Assembly: GCF_900316895.1 (NCBI RefSeq)
Contig: NZ_ONER01000010.1
Location: 1 to 30,275 of the forward strand
Direction of reading: 5' to 3'
DNA length: 30,275 nucleotides
From: an uncultured Methanobrevibacter sp.
Lineage (GTDB): Archaea; Methanobacteriota; Methanobacteria; Methanobacteriales; Methanobacteriaceae
The notes below the pieces were generated by a model. The model was not told where the DNA came from. It searched no databases and saw nothing but the letters and a program-made list of their open reading frames with translations. The number at the start of each line of letters is the position of its first letter. Positions within the stretch are counted from its first letter, which is position 1. Position numbers and translations under genes: made by a program. This document shows positions 1 to 7,867 of this stretch, piece by piece.

Positions 1-30
1 TATGCTAAAGAGATATAGACTAAAAAAAAT

Positions 31-1092
31 TTAAAGTTTTTTCAATCTTAAAAGAACAATCTCTGAATCTGTCCCCCATCTCATTGGAGTGCCCGTGAAT
101 CCAACACCAGAGGTTACATGAATATATTTGCCAAAATCGTTTTTGAACAGTCCCATATTGTATTTGAATATCAAATTTCCAAACCAAACGGCAGGATAAA
201 ACTGTCCTCCATGGGTATGGCCGGACAACTGAACATCAAATCCCTGTGCGGAAAATTCCTCCCAATAATAAGGAACATGATAAATAAGGACGTTTACTTT
301 GTCCCGTTTAATCAAAGATTCATCAAGTTCAGGTTTGCTTCTATCCTCGAAGCTGTATGTAATTCCATGAACGTTTAAACATTCGAATTCCATTGACTGA
401 TTGTCAAGAACTATAATCCCCGCTTTCCTGCAGGCTGCGATTACATCATCAATCCCCAAATAGAAATCATGATTTCCAGGAGTAAACACAATAGGCATTC
501 CAACATTGCAGAAAGCCATAAAATCATCCGGTTCAACAACTGATGTACCGTCAGCCAGATCACCTGAAATGATAGCCAATTCACAGTCAAGGCCATTAAG
601 CTTGTCAGCAATATCCTCAATAATTTTTTTGTGACGTAATGACCCAAAATGTATGTCAGACAGGTGGGCAATGTTAATGTCCCTTTCCAAATTAGCCAAT
701 TCAATAGTTTTTTCATGAACAACAAGATTACGGGCTTTCCAGTAATTGTAGATTCCTAAAATCGGTACAATCAATAATAATATCAAAATAGCCTCAAACG
801 GCAGTACAACAAATCTTCCAGCAATATAGATGAACACGATATCTATCAGAAACATCAAAGACGCCCACATCCAAATTCCATCAAGAACCGTTAAAAATCG
901 AGTTATGCCCCTTGATTTTTTAGACTCGAAAATCAAAGGCATGAAATGAATCACCCCTATGAGAAAAGCCAATATCAATATATAACCCTCATCAATTCCG
1001 CCAACTAATAAAAAGACATATTTAAGCAGGAAAAATTCAAACAACATATAAAACGGCGCTATTAACAGGGCTCTTTTTGCTGTGAAACTCAT
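31..1092 (-). CDS. Membrane-anchored metallophosphoesterase (YkuE/YaeI-like)
   Basis: Predicted calcineurin-type metallophosphoesterase, 353 aa. The N-terminal third holds about four hydrophobic segments (roughly residues 8-29, 37-55, 75-91, 98-116), and the catalytic domain follows from about 140. The metal-binding motifs appear in order: D-x-H (D146, H148, in SDIHFG), GD (177-178), GNHD (206-209), a histidine in IYHVP (about 272) and GHTH (291-294). The set is complete, so the enzyme should be active. The arrangement resembles bacterial YkuE/YaeI-type phosphoesterases, some of which act on lipid A-type lipids; the substrate here cannot be read from sequence. The ATG start is preceded by AGGTGTTTGAT. 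It is divergent from the AAA ATPase gene across 93 bp. Family assignment is firm, substrate unknown. Confidence 0.9.
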   Translation of the reverse strand: MSFTAKRALLIAPFYMLFEFFLLKYVFLLVGGIDEGYILILAFLIGVIHFMPLIFESKKSRGITRFLTVLDGIWMWASLMFLIDIVFIYIAGRFVVLPFEAILILLLIVPILGIYNYWKARNLVVHEKTIELANLERDINIAHLSDIHFGSLRHKKIIEDIADKLNGLDCELAIISGDLADGTSVVEPDDFMAFCNVGMPIVFTPGNHDFYLGIDDVIAACRKAGIIVLDNQSMEFECLNVHGITYSFEDRSKPELDESLIKRDKVNVLIYHVPYYWEEFSAQGFDVQLSGHTHGGQFYPAVWFGNLIFKYNMGLFKNDFGKYIHVTSGVGFTGTPMRWGTDSEIVLLRLKKL

Positions 1093-1113
1093 GAATCAAA
1101 CACCTAAAAACTA

Positions 1114-1169
1114 TTTTGTTACCACAACTATTTAAATTATTAAAGCTAATGTTTGAATGTGTAACAAAA
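1114..1169. promoter_or_regulatory. Inverted repeat in divergent promoter region
   Basis: A perfect 9-bp inverted repeat, TTTTGTTAC (1114-1122) and GTAACAAAA (1161-1169), brackets an AT-rich core containing TTTAAAT (1131-1137), which could serve as a TATA box in either direction. It fills the 93-bp gap between the divergent metallophosphoesterase and AAA ATPase genes, so a shared operator is plausible. The repeat is seen directly; the regulatory role is inferred. Confidence 0.4.
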
Positions 1170-1185
1170 ACATGGAGGTGATTAT

Positions 1186-2304
1186 TTGAAAAGTGACAAT
1201 AAAAAGCATGAAATTAAAACAACCAATCAAAAAGCATCAAAAATTGAAAATGAAAACAAGGAATATGCAGAATTGGTTGTAGTCAAACCTGTTGGTTACC
1301 CATTCGATTTCACAATGATGGATGAAAACATTGAAATTACCAACATAAATCTGTTTGAAGAATATGCAAGAGAGCAATGGCTAGGTTTGGTTGTTAGTGA
1401 AAACTCATTTTTATTTGATCAAAAAATAATCCCCGATTACGGTTTTGAAATTGTAACTGCAAAACCGAACAATTCAATAATTTCCGACAACACTAAAATC
1501 AAGATAATAACCGACAAAATTGAAAGCAAACATGAAAATGTCAAATCCGACATTACCCTAAATGACATTGTAGGCCAGGAAAATGCCAAATCCAAGGTCA
1601 AGGTCATAGCCAAATATCTGGAAAACCCTGAAAGCTTCGGGCCTTGGGCTCCAAAAAACATTCTGTTTTACGGACTTCCAGGTACAGGCAAAACCATGCT
1701 TGTCAAGGCATTGTCCAATGAGCTTGATGTTCCATTGTATTTGGTAAAGGCAACTTCATTGATTGGAGAGCATGTTGGAGATGCCTCATCCAAAATTCAT
1801 GACTTATTCAAAAAGGCATCTGAAAATGCACCTTCAATAATTTTTATTGATGAAATTGATGCCATTGCACTTCACAGGTCATTCCAGTCATTAAGAGGAG
1901 ACGTATCAGAGATTGTTAACTCACTTTTAACTGAAATGGACGGTATCGAAGAGAACAAATCTGTCATAACAATAGGAGCCACCAACAATCAGAGCAGTTT
2001 GGATTTGGCTGTGAGAAGCAGATTTGAAGAGGAAATCGAATTCAAGTTGCCTGATGAAAACGAGCGACTGGAAATACTTGAAAAAAATCTGGAAACAATG
2101 CCTTTAGGCCATGAATTGGATTTGGAAAAAATCGTCAAAATGACCAAAGGACTGTCCGGCAGGGACATCAAGGAAAAGATATTAAAGACCTCCCTCCACA
2201 ATGCAATATCCAATGATGCAGATATCATAACCATGGAAAATATTGAATATGCATTAAATTCATTTAAAATTAAAAATAGTGATGTTAAAGGAATGTTTGA
2301 GTAA
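1186..2304 (+). CDS. AAA ATPase, 26S proteasome regulatory subunit-like (MJ1494 type)
   Basis: AAA-family ATPase, 372 aa. A charged N-terminal region of about 120 residues precedes one AAA module. Walker A is GLPGTGKT (163-170), Walker B IIFIDE (218-223), sensor 1 ends in GATNN (264-268), and arginines in the arginine-finger region are R277 and R279. A small helical lid with the SGRD sensor-2 region (324-327) follows. Length and layout match the archaeal single-AAA proteins annotated as putative 26S protease regulatory subunit homologues (MJ1494/MTH1011 type), which are distinct from PAN. It probably unfolds or remodels proteins in the cytoplasm. The start is TTG at 1186: GGAGGTGAT (1174-1182) lies just upstream, and the nearby ATG at 1172 runs into a stop. 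It is convergent with hemA, 4 bp apart. Substrates unknown. Confidence 0.85.
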   Translation: MKSDNKKHEIKTTNQKASKIENENKEYAELVVVKPVGYPFDFTMMDENIEITNINLFEEYAREQWLGLVVSENSFLFDQKIIPDYGFEIVTAKPNNSIISDNTKIKIITDKIESKHENVKSDITLNDIVGQENAKSKVKVIAKYLENPESFGPWAPKNILFYGLPGTGKTMLVKALSNELDVPLYLVKATSLIGEHVGDASSKIHDLFKKASENAPSIIFIDEIDAIALHRSFQSLRGDVSEIVNSLLTEMDGIEENKSVITIGATNNQSSLDLAVRSRFEEEIEFKLPDENERLEILEKNLETMPLGHELDLEKIVKMTKGLSGRDIKEKILKTSLHNAISNDADIITMENIEYALNSFKIKNSDVKGMFE

Positions 2305-2308
2305 TATT

Positions 2309-3508
2309 TTAATTGAAATCGAAAATATACTCTGCTGCATCAATAACATCTTTATTTTCTTCTTTTGCAGCTTTTTTTACATTTTTTGAAATGTCATAGA
2401 AAATTTTGTTGACAATGGAATTTGTTAAATTATCAAGAATTTTAACACTACCATCCACATCAGCCAACTTTACTGATGCTTTTTGTGTTTCACGTTGTCT
2501 TATCTCTTCCATAGATGCTCTTAAATTACCTAGCATCTCATCAACTTCCATTATTTTAAACGATTCTTTAAGTAAAATGAACTCATCATTGATGATGTTT
2601 TCCGCTTCACCAAATTCCTTAATTCTAAGTCGAGTATTTTCATCAGCGATTTCACGCAAGTCATCAATATTGAATGATTTGACTCCCAATTCACAGACAT
2701 CATCTGAAATATCACGAGGATTGGCAATATCCACCATCATTATATTCTCATAATCCATATCTATTCCTAAAAGACGTTCTTTTGTGATAATTGCATGAGG
2801 AGCACTGGTAGCACTAATTACCAAATCAGCAGTTTCCAGATACTTTTCCAAATCAGCAAACAGTATTGCTTCACCGCCCAAATCCTTTGCAAGGTCAACT
2901 GCAACATAATAAGTACGATTTGCAACAAAAATGGCATTCAAATTCTTTTCAGCCAATGCCTTTGCAACCAATTTACCCATCTTTCCTGCACCTATTACCA
3001 GAACAGACTTATCATCCAAGCTGCCGATATGCTTTTCAGCCAAATCGATTGCCGCAGAACCTATGGAAACAGCACCCTTATTGATATTGGTCTTATTCCT
3101 GACAACCTGACCAACATGGATTGCCTTTGTAAAAATGGCATCAAGGGATTTGCCGCAATGGTGGTTTTTAACCGCCTTGTGCTTGGCATCCTTAACCTGA
3201 CCTAAAATCTGGTCTTCACCGACAATCATTGATTCCAGCCCGGAAGTCATTCTAAGCAGATGCATCACAGCGGATTGACCATATTCGATTATGATGCTTT
3301 GATTTTCATGAGACAAAAGTTCATCATCTTCAGAAATAAAGTCGTTGTTGATATAGTATTCTTTCCTGTTGCAGGTGGAAATTTCAACATATTCGTTTAT
3401 GGAATACTTTTCCTGCAATTGCCCAAACAATTCATCCATATCCTTTGAGATATTCTCCATTGACTGAATATCTGCGATTTTGTGGTCAACCCTTAAATTA
3501 AGTATCAA
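2309..3508 (-). CDS. hemA: Glutamyl-tRNA reductase
   Basis: First committed enzyme of C5-pathway tetrapyrrole synthesis, converting glutamyl-tRNA(Glu) to glutamate-1-semialdehyde with NADPH. It supplies coenzyme F430 and cobamides in a methanogen. The 399-aa protein shows the catalytic cysteine in STCNRKE (C46), the GLESMIVGE and GQVKDA segments of the catalytic domain, an NADPH-binding GAGKMGK near 170, and a helical C-terminal dimerisation region, all at family length. The start is TTG (3506-3508), preceded by AAGGGGAT; the first residues (MILNLRVDH) suit the family and no in-frame ATG lies nearby. The start overlaps the stop of precorrin-2 dehydrogenase by 4 nt (TTGA), which suggests translational coupling. 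Confidence 0.95.
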   Translation of the reverse strand: MILNLRVDHKIADIQSMENISKDMDELFGQLQEKYSINEYVEISTCNRKEYYINNDFISEDDELLSHENQSIIIEYGQSAVMHLLRMTSGLESMIVGEDQILGQVKDAKHKAVKNHHCGKSLDAIFTKAIHVGQVVRNKTNINKGAVSIGSAAIDLAEKHIGSLDDKSVLVIGAGKMGKLVAKALAEKNLNAIFVANRTYYVAVDLAKDLGGEAILFADLEKYLETADLVISATSAPHAIITKERLLGIDMDYENIMMVDIANPRDISDDVCELGVKSFNIDDLREIADENTRLRIKEFGEAENIINDEFILLKESFKIMEVDEMLGNLRASMEEIRQRETQKASVKLADVDGSVKILDNLTNSIVNKIFYDISKNVKKAAKEENKDVIDAAEYIFDFN

Positions 3509-4125
3509 TTTAATCCCCTTATTAAATTATCAATATAAATTTTGGCATCATCAATCTGCCTATTTTTAATGAATCCATTAATCTTGTCATCCTCAAAAAT
3601 CTCATAAAGACACTTTCTGCGCTCTTTTTGATTTTCAATAATCCCCTTTAACTTTGATCTTGCATAATCCTGCAGCTCAATTTCCAAAATGTCTTCCTCA
3701 GTAATTATTGACTGAATCCTTTTTCTCAGTTGACGAGCCATCAATGGACTTTTTCCATTGGTAAAAATAGATATTTCAATATCTGCGATATTAAAACTTG
3801 TAGGAACAATAACATTACCCTCTAAAGGATAATCAGCACGATTAATTAACTTATCGCCAGAAATTTTTGAAACATAGTCGGACATCTCCTCATCACCACT
3901 GGCAACAACAACCAAATCAGCCCATTTGACCAGTTCATCAACATCGTCTGTAGAGCATAGTTCTGCCCCTTTATCCAACAAATCATCAGATAAGTCATTT
4001 CCTGCCAGCTTGACGTTAGCGCCATGATCCAAAAATTTATTGGCTCTTCTTGTTGCAACTTCACCAGTGCCTAAAATAAAAACATTTAAAGTTGATGTCT
4101 TTAGATAAATAGATGTCCAATCCAT
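3505..4125 (-). CDS. Precorrin-2 dehydrogenase (Met8/CysG N-domain-like)
   Basis: NAD-dependent oxidation of precorrin-2 to sirohydrochlorin, the branch point for siroheme, F430 and cobamides. The N-terminal Rossmann segment reads FILGTGEVATRRA (glycines at 19 and 21), and the family's central stretch is present: an Asn/Asp-rich turn, then PTSFN, then TNGKSPLMARQLRKRI. Some relatives also insert metal as ferrochelatases. I chose the ATG at 4123-4125 (206 aa). A start 10 codons upstream would overlap the previous gene and adds residues atypical of the family. The previous gene stops at 4127, one base away, and hemA overlaps the 3' end by 4 nt, so these form one tetrapyrrole operon. Confidence 0.9.
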   Translation of the reverse strand: MDWTSIYLKTSTLNVFILGTGEVATRRANKFLDHGANVKLAGNDLSDDLLDKGAELCSTDDVDELVKWADLVVVASGDEEMSDYVSKISGDKLINRADYPLEGNVIVPTSFNIADIEISIFTNGKSPLMARQLRKRIQSIITEEDILEIELQDYARSKLKGIIENQKERRKCLYEIFEDDKINGFIKNRQIDDAKIYIDNLIRGLN

Positions 4126-4126
4126 T

Positions 4127-4609
4127 TTAATCAGAATTTTCAAGAGATTTTGCATGCAGCACTTTAACAGCTGCCCTTAAATCATTATTGCATTCGGTTA
4201 AAACATTCATGGCTTCAAGTTTGGAAATATTGAATGTTTCAGCCAATGCTTCAGCTCTTTGGTCAGGATCAGGTTTTTTAACTCCAACCAATCTTTCAGA
4301 TAATTGCCTTTTCAAATCCAAATACTCATCATGACTCATTCCCATATTCCTTAAAGTCATGTCTCTTAATGGGCAAGGTTTTGATGGTTTGCAACACCAT
4401 ACAAGTGAACCAAAACAGGTTCCAGCCCCTTCACCTAATCTAGTTTCTTTACCGAATTGAATCTTGATGTTAATGAACTCCTGAGGAGTTAAATTAACTT
4501 CCTGTAATGCGTTTAAAACTGGGCATGGTTTAACTGGCGGACAGCAAAAAGCAAGTCCTCTTACATCTCCCCCTCTACAAATGTGAGATGGTGCATCTTC
4601 CCAAGTCAT
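4127..4609 (-). CDS. Methanogenesis marker protein 9 with C-terminal UBA-like domain
   Basis: This 160-aa protein matches the methanogenesis marker 9 domain, a methanogen-specific family of unknown function. Eight cysteines (11, 22, 23, 29, 65, 72, 73, 79) fall within a 69-residue core and include two [FW]CC-x3-KPC motifs (FCCPPVKPC, WCCKPSKPC), the hallmark of the family. They are likely to bind metal or an Fe-S cluster. Residues about 118-152 resemble a small three-helix UBA/NAC-type domain (FNISKLEAMNVLTECNNDL). The ATG at 4609 sits behind GGAGGAT; a TTG four codons upstream overlaps that ribosome site and was rejected. It is the first gene of the operon with precorrin-2 dehydrogenase and hemA, which points to tetrapyrrole or F430-related work. 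Family call firm, function unknown. Confidence 0.88.
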   Translation of the reverse strand: MTWEDAPSHICRGGDVRGLAFCCPPVKPCPVLNALQEVNLTPQEFINIKIQFGKETRLGEGAGTCFGSLVWCCKPSKPCPLRDMTLRNMGMSHDEYLDLKRQLSERLVGVKKPDPDQRAEALAETFNISKLEAMNVLTECNNDLRAAVKVLHAKSLENSD

Positions 4610-4699
4610 AATATCCTCCAAAAATAATTTTCATTTCTCCAAGTAAATTTATAAAATAATAATATAATTTATTTAAAGTATGAATATATAATCTTTTTT

Positions 4700-4740
4700 G
4701 TAAAAATACAATTAATAATCATAACCATTAATTATTTTAC
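4700..4740. promoter_or_regulatory. Imperfect dyad in divergent promoter region
   Basis: Within the 171-bp gap between the divergent marker 9 and YgjP-like genes, AATTAAT (4710-4716) and ATTAATT (4727-4733) form an inverted repeat. Outer arms GTAAAA (4700-4705) and TTTTAC (4735-4740) extend it with a short internal mismatch. TATA-like TTTAAA elements flank it (about 4671-4677 and 4747-4752). It may be an operator; AT-richness makes chance possible. Confidence 0.25.
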
Positions 4741-4780
4741 ACAAATTTTAAATATCTTTTAAAACTTATTTTTTAATCGA

Positions 4781-5449
4781 ATGTTAATCGAAAATATTGC
4801 CGTCACCGTCGAGAGGAAAAACATCAAGAATATGTATATACGCATCCTGCCACCAGATGGGGCTGTAAAAGTATCTGCACCGATATTTGTAAGTGATGCT
4901 GACATAATTGCCTTTGTCAAATCAAAAAAAGAATGGATTTTGAAAAAGCAAAAATACATATTGGAAAATGACATCAAAGCTCCCTTAAAATATGACAATG
5001 GGGAAAAGCACTACCTGTGGGGAAAGGAATATACTCTGCAGCTGATTTCAAACAAGAAGATAAAACATGCTTTTATAAATGAAAATACGCTTTATTTGCC
5101 TATCCCTAAAAGAAGCACGATAGAAAAAAGAAAAAATATTTTAGACGAATTCTACAGACAGGAACTGAAAAAGGCGATTCCAGAAGTTCTTGACAAATGC
5201 ACAAAGATTGTCGGGCGAAATCCTTCAGATGTTACCGTCAGAAAAATGAAAAACTGGGGAAACTGCAAGCAGGACGGCAGAATTACACTTAATTTGAATC
5301 TTGCAAAAAAAGATAAGGAATGCCTTGAATATGTGATGATACATGAGCTGTGCCATCTGATTGAATTCAATCACGGAAAAAATTTTAAAAAACTTATGGA
5401 CAAATTCTGTCCTGATTGGAAAAAAATAAAAAAAAGATTAAATGAATAA
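4781..5449 (+). CDS. YgjP-like metallopeptidase domain protein (DUF45, SprT-like)
   Basis: Predicted zinc metalloprotease of the YgjP/DUF45 group, 222 aa. The zinc site is HELCHLIEFNH near residues 187-197, an H-E-x2-H motif followed by a further histidine. Upstream are the family landmarks RKMKNWGNCKQDGRITLNL, and the protein ends with the usual FCPDWKKIKKRL. The N-terminal beta-rich segment (VERKNIKNMYIRILPPDGAVKVSAP, in two parts) is also typical. The in-frame ATG has no clear ribosome site and may be leaderless. It is convergent with atwA, 6 bp apart. Substrate and physiological role unknown. Confidence 0.85.
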   Translation: MLIENIAVTVERKNIKNMYIRILPPDGAVKVSAPIFVSDADIIAFVKSKKEWILKKQKYILENDIKAPLKYDNGEKHYLWGKEYTLQLISNKKIKHAFINENTLYLPIPKRSTIEKRKNILDEFYRQELKKAIPEVLDKCTKIVGRNPSDVTVRKMKNWGNCKQDGRITLNLNLAKKDKECLEYVMIHELCHLIEFNHGKNFKKLMDKFCPDWKKIKKRLNE

Positions 5450-5455
5450 GAAGAT

Positions 5456-7054
5456 TTATCTGTCTTTAAGCATATCTTCTTTTTCATCTGGAGTTAATTG
5501 ATCAACAATCTCTTCAGGAGTACCAACATCCAAGAGTTTTCCTCCCCTCATTAAAGCCGCTCTGTCACAGACATCTAAAACAAAGTCCATATCGTGAGAA
5601 ACGATGATGAATGTTTGCTCTAATTCTGTACGGGCTTTTAGAATTGAGTCAGTAACATTAACACGGGTAATAGGGTCCATAGTACCGGTTGGCTCATCTA
5701 AAACGATGATCTTAGGTTCTTTGATTAATACCTGTGCCAAAGCAATCCTATGTTTTTCCCCTACACTTAACTGGTCAGGATATTTTTCTAAAATCACATT
5801 AGCTTCATTTTCACCAAAACCAACGGTAGTCAATGCATGAATAGCTTTAATTTTACCAAACTCAGCAGGCAAGTTCAAACTAATAGCATCGGTTAAGTTA
5901 CCTAAAATTGTTCTGTGAGGATAAAGTGAGTATTCCTGGTGCAATAAACCTATATAAGGAACAATACGTCCACGGTTGAGAGGCCCTCCTTTTGTCATGT
6001 CAATCCATTCATCACCAAGCTTGATATCAATTTCACCGCTACTTGGTTCAGTCAGTCCAATAAGCATTCTTGTAGTTGTTGTCTTACCGGAACCGCTTAA
6101 ACCGACAATTCCAAATATCTCTTCATGGTGGATGTTTAGGTTGATTCCGTCGACTGCTTTTACCACACCACGTTCAATGGAATAATAATGTTTTTTGAGG
6201 TCCTTAATGATAATTTCTTCTTCACCAAACTCAGGGATTTCCGGTTTTGCAGGAACAGGAACTGTTTCCATGAAATGTTCCACAACATCATGTGGGTCTC
6301 CTTCCTCTTTAATTTGGCCATCTTCCAACCAAATTACATTGTCCGCAAGTTCAGTCATTACTTCCGGCCAGTGAGAAGTGATAAGCATAGTAATGTTTTT
6401 GTCTTTAACACCTTCTTTCAAGGTATTGTGAAGCTTTACAGCAGTTTGAGGATCCAGAGTACCGGTAGGTTCATCCGCTAAAAACATCATTGGGTTTTTA
6501 GCCAGTTGCCTTGCAAGCACAACTCTCTGTTTTTCCCCACCACTTAAATCACGGGCAACATGAGTAATCCTATGGTTCATTTGAACCATTTCCAATAATT
6601 CTAAAGCAAAGTATAATCCTTCTTCATACTCTACAGTGTCTGGCACTGCCCTCATTACATTTTCAATTACAGTTTCTTCATCATACAAAGCGAAATTACG
6701 TTGTAACATGATGGAAATTCTTCTTTTAATGCTTGCAAATAATTTTCTTTCAGCCTTAAAGAAATCAACTTCCCTTGCTTCATATGTTCCGCCACAATTA
6801 CATTTTTCACCGTCATGAGATGGAGATTCGACAGCCAAACAATCTGGACAAACAGCAATATTCATTATAATATTACCTGAATCAGGGGTGTATTCTTTTG
6901 TTCCCCTAAGCATATTGATTAAAACAGATTTTCCGCTTCCACTACGTCCCAAAATACCTAAAGTCTCTCCTTCACTAATCTTTAAATTAATATCTTTAAG
7001 AACATCAACACCATCAAAAGTTTTTGTAATATTCTTAAGAGTTATAAAATCCAT
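5456..7054 (-). CDS. atwA: Methyl-coenzyme M reductase activation component A2 (twin ABC ATPase)
   Basis: Soluble twin-ABC ATPase, 532 aa with no membrane segments, matching component A2, which provides the ATP-dependent step in reductive activation of the nickel centre of methyl-coenzyme M reductase. Domain 1 has Walker A GRSGSGKS (36-43), signature LSGGEKQR (170-177) and Walker B FLADEP (191-196). Between Walker A and the Q-loop it carries a four-cysteine insert (C69, C72, C85, C87) that could bind zinc or Fe-S. Domain 2 has Walker A GLSGSGKTTT, a variant signature LSVGEKHR and Walker B IIVLDEP. The ATG is preceded by AGGTGATT. A 73-bp gap with TTTAAAATAAAG upstream suggests its own promoter besides read-through from the F420 genes. 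Confidence 0.92.
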   Translation of the reverse strand: MDFITLKNITKTFDGVDVLKDINLKISEGETLGILGRSGSGKSVLINMLRGTKEYTPDSGNIIMNIAVCPDCLAVESPSHDGEKCNCGGTYEAREVDFFKAERKLFASIKRRISIMLQRNFALYDEETVIENVMRAVPDTVEYEEGLYFALELLEMVQMNHRITHVARDLSGGEKQRVVLARQLAKNPMMFLADEPTGTLDPQTAVKLHNTLKEGVKDKNITMLITSHWPEVMTELADNVIWLEDGQIKEEGDPHDVVEHFMETVPVPAKPEIPEFGEEEIIIKDLKKHYYSIERGVVKAVDGINLNIHHEEIFGIVGLSGSGKTTTTRMLIGLTEPSSGEIDIKLGDEWIDMTKGGPLNRGRIVPYIGLLHQEYSLYPHRTILGNLTDAISLNLPAEFGKIKAIHALTTVGFGENEANVILEKYPDQLSVGEKHRIALAQVLIKEPKIIVLDEPTGTMDPITRVNVTDSILKARTELEQTFIIVSHDMDFVLDVCDRAALMRGGKLLDVGTPEEIVDQLTPDEKEDMLKDR

Positions 7055-7127
7055 GAAATCACCTATTGATTTAATCTTTATTTTAAACTATTAATAATAC
7101 TTTCTAATAACAATTGTTTTAAATTTT

Positions 7128-7859
7128 TTAAAAATTAGTAATATTAAAATCTAAATTTCCAGAAATCACTGAACGAGCTATTGAAAAGCCATCAACACCG
7201 GTATTAATCATTTTTTCAAGATTTTCTTTACTGTTGACTGAATTATTCCCAATAACTTTAATATCAACATTATTACAAATTTCGCTTAAAAGTTCCCAGT
7301 CCGCTTCAAAAACACCCTTCTTCATTGCATCAACATGCAAATAATCTGCACCGGCATCTTCAATCAGCTTTGCAATTTCCAAAGTATCGGTTCCTTCGAC
7401 ATTGGCTCTGATTTTAACTGACACTTCACTTTTTACATTATCAACAATCTGAGAAATAAAATTAGATAAATCAGGGCGATTCAACATTTCCTGACCACAA
7501 CCAATAGCTAAAATTTCTTCTTGTCGGCAATGACAATTGATTTCTACAATATCCAGATTTTCGATGTTTCCAACATCTATGATTGGTTGTGTAGTTGTTG
7601 CCCTCACATTCGCTGAAACTTTTACGCCACTGTGAACACTTTTAATTGAATTTACTTCATTTTGAATATGAGTAAAAATCTCATCTAAAGGAAAATCAAA
7701 TTCAGCTCTTCCTCTTTCGATGATTTTTTTACTTGCTTCAATTGTAGGCGGATCCAAACTGTATCCGCCTAAAGTAGCTACATCAAAACCCAATGGAATA
7801 ACCTTATTTAAAAAATTAGCATTAGTTATTCCAGCCATTGGAGCAACTACTCTAATCAT
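7128..7859 (-). CDS. NifR3/Dus-like TIM-barrel flavoprotein, likely marker 9 partner
   Basis: A 243-aa TIM barrel related to dihydrouridine synthases (nifR3 family). It shows VAPMAGITNANF at the start (compare the Dus APMAGVTD), EINCHCRQEE followed by GCGQEML at the place of the Dus NxGCP and GxxLL region, VKIRANV, and IGNNSVNS at the phosphate-binding end. It lacks the C-terminal helical tRNA-binding domain of true Dus enzymes, so tRNA reduction is doubtful. In some methanogens a domain of this size and family is fused to methanogenesis marker 9; here marker 9 is separate at 4127-4609. The ATG at 7859 follows AAGGGAT and lies 8 bp after arfA. Reaction unknown; flavin binding is inferred. Confidence 0.8.
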   Translation of the reverse strand: MIRVVAPMAGITNANFLNKVIPLGFDVATLGGYSLDPPTIEASKKIIERGRAEFDFPLDEIFTHIQNEVNSIKSVHSGVKVSANVRATTTQPIIDVGNIENLDIVEINCHCRQEEILAIGCGQEMLNRPDLSNFISQIVDNVKSEVSVKIRANVEGTDTLEIAKLIEDAGADYLHVDAMKKGVFEADWELLSEICNNVDIKVIGNNSVNSKENLEKMINTGVDGFSIARSVISGNLDFNITNF

Positions 7860-7867
7860 AATATCCC

